Positions 32,054 through 35,499 of a stretch of DNA of 35,499 nucleotides are shown here, in pieces. A program made the translations under genes and the position numbers. The notes beneath the pieces are model-generated. The model made no database searches. It was given only the letters and a program-made list of their open reading frames with translations, and was not told the DNA's origin. This DNA is from Chloroflexus islandicus (GTDB lineage Bacteria > Chloroflexota > Chloroflexia > Chloroflexales > Chloroflexaceae), in assembly GCF_001650695.1 (NCBI RefSeq), contig NZ_LWQS01000072.1, positions 1-35,499 of the forward strand. The letters are read 5' to 3'. Each line of letters opens with the position of its first letter. Position 1 is the first letter of the stretch.

Positions 32054-32779
32054 TCACAACCACACCTTCATCAACTCGCCCTCGCTGCGCTCATCAACCT
32101 TGCCATCTTTGATCTCGGCCAACACATACTGCATCGGCACGCCATACTCGCGGCACGCCAGCACTGCGCCGGCGCTCATGTGTTTGGTGCCGCCGGTAAT
32201 ATCAACGATCACCTGATCGATCAAATCACCAGCTTGATCAAACGCTTGCACCACCGCCCGATACGCCGCTGGAATATCGAAGGCGCTGTCGAGCGGCACA
32301 ATGGTGATCTGAACCGCGTCATTTGCCTCTTGCCGAACCTGATCGCGCAACTGGGCAGCCTTCTTTTCGGCTTCGTTGGTCGCAATCAACCACAACCGGC
32401 GCAGCTTGCCGGCTTTCAGGTGAGGCGCAATCGCCGCCGGTTCAGCACCGCCCTGTCTGGCGCTGACAAACACGATCAGGCCGGGGTAGGCGCGATCGAG
32501 TTTGACCGCATCGGCCAGCCGGTTGCGCTGGCGCCGGCGCAGGTTAAACCAGAGCCAGAGTATGAGCGTAATCGCGACCAGCAATGCGGCAGAGAATACG
32601 GTGATCACTGCATAGAGCAATGCGTTTTCGCCGCCCAACACGTCTTGCAGCAGCTCAACCAGCAAATCGTAGAGCGCATTGCCAAGAATGGCAAACACCA
32701 TGGTACCGATCAAAAAGAGCGCCGGCACCTCTGGATCGTTGATACTCGCGAAAATCTCTTTCCAGCTCCGGCGGTTCAC
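32054..32779 (-). CDS. Two-TM CARF-domain protein; putative cyclic-oligonucleotide-gated membrane effector
   Basis: The 241-aa protein has two N-terminal membrane helices (about 19-42 and 54-78) and a basic stop-transfer (NLRRRQRNR), then a cytosolic CARF-like Rossmann domain (about 98-241). CARF marks are LIVFVSARQGG, RLWLIATNEAEKKA, and above all VIVDITGGTKHMSAGAVLA, the ligand-binding D-x-T-G-G-T-K signature. The C-terminal strand YVLAEIKDGKVDERSEGE is also usual. CARF domains bind cyclic oligoadenylates made by Cas10 in type III CRISPR immunity. N-terminal TM plus C-terminal CARF matches the plan of Cam1 and Csx23, which act on the membrane. Its ATG 32779 overlaps the WYL regulator stop (ATGA). 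No Cas10 is in the window, so the signal source is unseen. Confidence 0.75.
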   Translation of the reverse strand: MNRRSWKEIFASINDPEVPALFLIGTMVFAILGNALYDLLVELLQDVLGGENALLYAVITVFSAALLVAITLILWLWFNLRRRQRNRLADAVKLDRAYPGLIVFVSARQGGAEPAAIAPHLKAGKLRRLWLIATNEAEKKAAQLRDQVRQEANDAVQITIVPLDSAFDIPAAYRAVVQAFDQAGDLIDQVIVDITGGTKHMSAGAVLACREYGVPMQYVLAEIKDGKVDERSEGELMKVWL

Positions 32780-33798
32780 GGATAATACTCCTGCATCTGT
32801 TGCACGCTGGTGCGCATCATCTGCACCAGTTCAGGCGGTTCGAGCACGCGGCAATGTTCACGGTAACGGAAGAGGATTTGGCGCGCTTGCCATAGATCGG
32901 TAGTCTCAGCAGTGATTTCAGCGCTGCCATCGGCAAAAAAGACCACTGTACTGCCGGGAAACCAGAGGGCAATGTCGCGCTGTTGCGCTACCGGTGGCGC
33001 CAGCCAATAGCGCACCTGCCACACTCGGCGCGGCGGCGGCGCCGGCGGCATGCGGCCCGGCTCGACCATCAACGAGCCGGGGACAATCCGATCCACCCGG
33101 TAATTGACGTAGCGGTTGACAATCTCAGCATGCGGCCCGGCCAGACAAACGGCGTCGAGGTAGGTATGGCCGTCGCGCACCAGCAGATGGTACGGCGCAA
33201 CCCGGTGCTCTTCCTCGATCTGCGCCGGGCTATGGGTCGAACGGTAGCGAAAGCGGAGGTAGTGCCGGCCCAAGTTCCGGCGAATGCGTTCGAGCATAGT
33301 TGGATCGGGTTTGGAGGTCATCGCCGGCGTTTCGACACTCACGTGCGGCCCAGCATGCTCAAACACCACCCGCCGCTCGGACGGCAAGAGTGCGATAATC
33401 CGGTCAAGCAGTCCTTGTACCGATCGTGCGTTAGGCGTGATCGCGTCGGCAAACAGTGTTACCAGAAAACTGAGCGTATCCAATTCAGCGTCGGCCAGAT
33501 CGAGCAAGGCCAGCTCGCCGTAATCAACTAGCGTGTAGCGGCCATTGCGCACCCGTTTGATCGTGCAGCCGAAGAGGTTGCGAATCTCGGCCAGATCATG
33601 GTTCAGCGCGATGGTAGCGTTGGCCGGATAGATATCGTGGTCAAACGCGCGGCGGGCATCGTCGATTAATTCTTGCGCGGTCGCTGGGCCACGCACCAAC
33701 CGGCGCACCAGCCACAGCCGGCGTTGGAAGGTTAGCTTTGAACTGCGGCGAATGCCGCCGCCGCGTCCTGAAGACGGTTCTTGTTCGGCCATACGCAC
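32776..33798 (-). CDS. WYL-domain transcriptional regulator
   Basis: The 340-aa protein has an N-terminal helix-turn-helix region (about 20-85: LTFQRRLWLVRRLVRGPATA, then LNHDLAEIRNLFGCTIKR), a middle helical part, a WYL domain (about 180-250: HRVAPYHLLVRDGHTYLDAV, then NYRVDRIV), and a C-terminal WCX-like extension (VRYWLAPPVAQQ, then LWQARQILFRYREHCRVLEP). WYL proteins control CRISPR-Cas and other phage-defence loci, in several cases sensing nucleic acid ligands. The start is GTG 33798 or ATG 33792; AAGGA lies 5 nt before the former. It is followed with a 4-nt overlap by the TM-CARF gene, strong evidence of joint function. The CARF-HEPN gene lies 254 bp upstream on the same strand. Confidence 0.85.
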   Translation of the reverse strand: MRMAEQEPSSGRGGGIRRSSKLTFQRRLWLVRRLVRGPATAQELIDDARRAFDHDIYPANATIALNHDLAEIRNLFGCTIKRVRNGRYTLVDYGELALLDLADAELDTLSFLVTLFADAITPNARSVQGLLDRIIALLPSERRVVFEHAGPHVSVETPAMTSKPDPTMLERIRRNLGRHYLRFRYRSTHSPAQIEEEHRVAPYHLLVRDGHTYLDAVCLAGPHAEIVNRYVNYRVDRIVPGSLMVEPGRMPPAPPPRRVWQVRYWLAPPVAQQRDIALWFPGSTVVFFADGSAEITAETTDLWQARQILFRYREHCRVLEPPELVQMMRTSVQQMQEYYP

Positions 33799-33839
33799 CT
33801 TTTTCCTTGTTGATTGCGCGCCGTTGCCGGTGTCGGATT

Positions 33840-33945
33840 AAGGAGAGAGGGGGAGCCGCTGATGGCGGGCAAGGAGTGCAGGAGCGGAACGCAGCAGCGC
33901 CCCTCTTCCGCGTTGCGGGAGAGGGGGAGGGGGTGAGGGTACACT
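33840..33945. repeat. Repeat-family copy between CARF-HEPN and WYL genes
   Basis: The spacer 33799-34052 carries a minus-oriented copy of the block seen near 4880 and 7114: GCGGAACGCAGCAGCGCCCC (33893-33912), then CGTTGCGGGAGAGGGGGAGG (33911-33930). The rest holds the leader of the WYL gene. I see no clear promoter box. Confidence 0.6.
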
Positions 33946-34052
33946 GGCACATCGCAACGCCATTAACCACATCTGCGCTCATTGTGTTCTGTCCGTCCTT
34001 GAACCCCGCCGGGAAAGGAACTGAGCCGATACCAGCCGCTCACAATGCCTCT

Positions 34053-35399
34053 TCACACCGTCACAAACCGGTACAGCGCCTCCCAGTCGCTGCGTGACCG
34101 CTGCCCAATCGCGAAGAATTGATCCAGCAATTGCTCAACCACCGTAACGAAATCACGATATTCAGCTTCGCTAATCTGGCGGAAGCCGTGGGCGAGAATG
34201 CTCTGATTGCGGGCGCGTGAGCGACGGCGAATCTCAAGTGGTCTTACGGATTCCATTAAAGGATCGTTGAGCGCAGCTAACAACAAATAGCCGTTAAGAA
34301 GGGTTATCGAACTGTACGTCCCATCACGATTTGGTTGCAACCCCCGTTCACGAAGACCAGTAGCGCGTTCGATCTGCCGGTAACGTTGATCCAGATTCGG
34401 CACCCGTTTCTTGAGCGTATCCAAATCAGGCTCTTCAGCTAATACCCCATGCGTCGCCAACCGGTGTTGGCTTATCAGTTCGAGACACCGGTATCGCAAC
34501 AAGGCGGCTGTATCGTAACGCTGCTGCGCTTCGCGGCGCAAGGCATTGGTATGCAACGAACCAAGCAGCGGCAGCACAGCATCGAGGTCTTGCAAGGTAG
34601 CAAGGGCGCGGGCCGGCTGCGCCATGGCGCCGATGGTTTGGACGAGGCGCGCTAACGCGGCTTGCTGGGCTTGCAAGGTATGATGATGCACCGCCAGTTG
34701 CCCCGGCAACGGCTTACTCAACAGGCGCTGCAACGTCTGCGCCGCGGCCTGCAGATCAAACGCTTCCCATTGGGTGTAGGCGATGGCTAACTGCGCTAAA
34801 GCGGCATACGTCACTTGATCCGGTTCCGGCACCCGTCGGGCCAGATCGGCGTAGATCCGCGCTGCGCTCAGGTAGTCATAGGTGTTGAAGGCGCGAGCAG
34901 CTTCCTCTGCTTCGAGATCGCCGAACACTTCATACGGATCAGGCGGATCGATCAGGCGCTGCGTGCCCGGTACCGGCTTATTTTGCTGATAGTCGCTCTC
35001 GATGTAGATCGTGCCGAGATCGAGCGCATAAGCCGCTTTGGCCAGTCCTACCGACATAACCTTGGTGCCGGCGGTTAAATCAACGAGCATTTGTTCGCGC
35101 GGCAGATCAGACCACTTTCCGATGATCGTGCGCAATGCGCGATAGACCTGTTTAATATCGGTGTAATGGACTTCCTCGCGCAACCAATTCGGATCAGGCG
35201 ACAGCTCGATCTGCTGCGCCACTCGTTCAGGGAAGGTATTCGTTTCCGGCGTCAGCAGAAAAGCGACTCGCTGCGGTTGCAGCGCCGCCAACAACAGTGC
35301 AGCAGTATCGGTTTGGCCGCTGCCGGTGAGGATTAACGCCATCGCGCGCCGGTCGCCTACTCGTTCGCAAAAGAGACGAAGTTGTTCGTTGAAGTCCAT
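34053..35399 (-). CDS. CARF-HEPN ribonuclease (TIGR02710-like, Csm6/Csx1-type)
   Basis: The 448-aa protein has an N-terminal CARF domain (about 18-140: ALILTGSGQTDTAALLLAAL, then EQMLVDLTAGTKVMSVGLAK with the D-x-T-x-G-T-K signature) and a long helical region (about 160-370), ending in a HEPN domain. The HEPN catalytic motif R-x6-H is seen as ARNQSILAHG (Arg397, His404), the RN...AHG form of Csm6/Csx1-type nucleases. Such enzymes are switched on by cyclic oligoadenylate and cut RNA nonspecifically, giving dormancy or abortive defence. The start is ATG 35399 with TAGGAGA 6 nt upstream. Its neighbours are a WYL regulator and a TM-CARF protein, a consistent defence context. Upstream sequence to the window end (35400-35499) shows only the ribosome site and GC-rich spacer. 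Confidence 0.85.
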   Translation of the reverse strand: MDFNEQLRLFCERVGDRRAMALILTGSGQTDTAALLLAALQPQRVAFLLTPETNTFPERVAQQIELSPDPNWLREEVHYTDIKQVYRALRTIIGKWSDLPREQMLVDLTAGTKVMSVGLAKAAYALDLGTIYIESDYQQNKPVPGTQRLIDPPDPYEVFGDLEAEEAARAFNTYDYLSAARIYADLARRVPEPDQVTYAALAQLAIAYTQWEAFDLQAAAQTLQRLLSKPLPGQLAVHHHTLQAQQAALARLVQTIGAMAQPARALATLQDLDAVLPLLGSLHTNALRREAQQRYDTAALLRYRCLELISQHRLATHGVLAEEPDLDTLKKRVPNLDQRYRQIERATGLRERGLQPNRDGTYSSITLLNGYLLLAALNDPLMESVRPLEIRRRSRARNQSILAHGFRQISEAEYRDFVTVVEQLLDQFFAIGQRSRSDWEALYRFVTV

Positions 35400-35499
35400 T
35401 GTTGTCTCCTACGGCATATCACGTCACTGGCGGGCCAGCGGCCCGCGCCCCATCCTCCACCCGGCGCGCGGGCGGCTCGCCCGCACCTATTACCGCCGG

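Noticed and set aside
35400-35499. Search for a CRISPR array or cas gene beside the CARF-HEPN gene
   Set aside because: The last 100 bases show only a ribosome site and GC-rich spacer; any such locus lies outside the window.

Overview
The window is GC-rich bacterial chromosome carrying 24 genes I can support. It most resembles a filamentous Chloroflexota (Chloroflexus/Roseiflexus-type) genome. The grounds are a menaquinone (MenG) methyltransferase, Rex, a NACHT-FGE conflict protein, baeRF and CARF proteins, large GT-C and GT2 membrane glycosyltransferases, and intergenic spaces full of G/C-rich hairpin repeats. No rRNA, tRNA or phototrophy gene is visible, so the assignment is an inference.

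Layout. 69-3158 (-): a membrane-anchored NACHT NTPase ending in an FGE-sulfatase/C-type-lectin domain whose last codons look like a diversity-generating retroelement target. 3529-4512 (+): a patatin-like lipase. 5111-6655 (+): a polytopic membrane protein set between two repeat-filled spacers (4513-5099 and 6656-7558). 7571-9091 (+): a DHA2-type MFS exporter. 9223-11349 (+): galactokinase and an alpha/beta hydrolase in one operon, closed by a clear terminator. 11487-11705 (+): a small conserved-looking protein.

From 24668 down to 11926 all genes run on the minus strand: coaBC, a HEAT/SH3b membrane protein, two GT-C-like membrane proteins, a GT2 glycosyltransferase, a LPG-synthase/UPF0104-like flippase, a methyltransferase, an asparaginase homologue lacking its nucleophile, menG, a DUF4230 protein and an OmpR-type regulator with a degenerate receiver. 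Stop/start overlaps link many of them into one long envelope operon. Rex is divergent from coaBC, and a Rex-type palindrome lies on its own promoter.

25564-30195 (+): a secreted M4 (thermolysin-like) peptidase, a PrsW-like membrane protein without the expected glutamates, a PsbP-like lipoprotein-type protein and an emfourin-like putative M4 inhibitor. 30371-30562 (+): a two-TM miniprotein under a strong promoter. 30699-31784 (+): a baeRF (bacterial aeRF1/Pelota-like) protein whose ribosome-binding site can pair with a perfect 15-nt complement about 90 nt upstream.

The right end (35399 to 32054, minus) is the most interesting region: a CARF-HEPN ribonuclease (TIGR02710/Csm6-like), a WYL-domain regulator, and, translationally coupled to it, a two-TM protein with a C-terminal CARF domain resembling membrane effectors such as Cam1 or Csx23. 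Together they look like a cyclic-oligonucleotide-responsive defence module (RNase plus membrane effector plus regulator). No cas10 or CRISPR array lies in the window.
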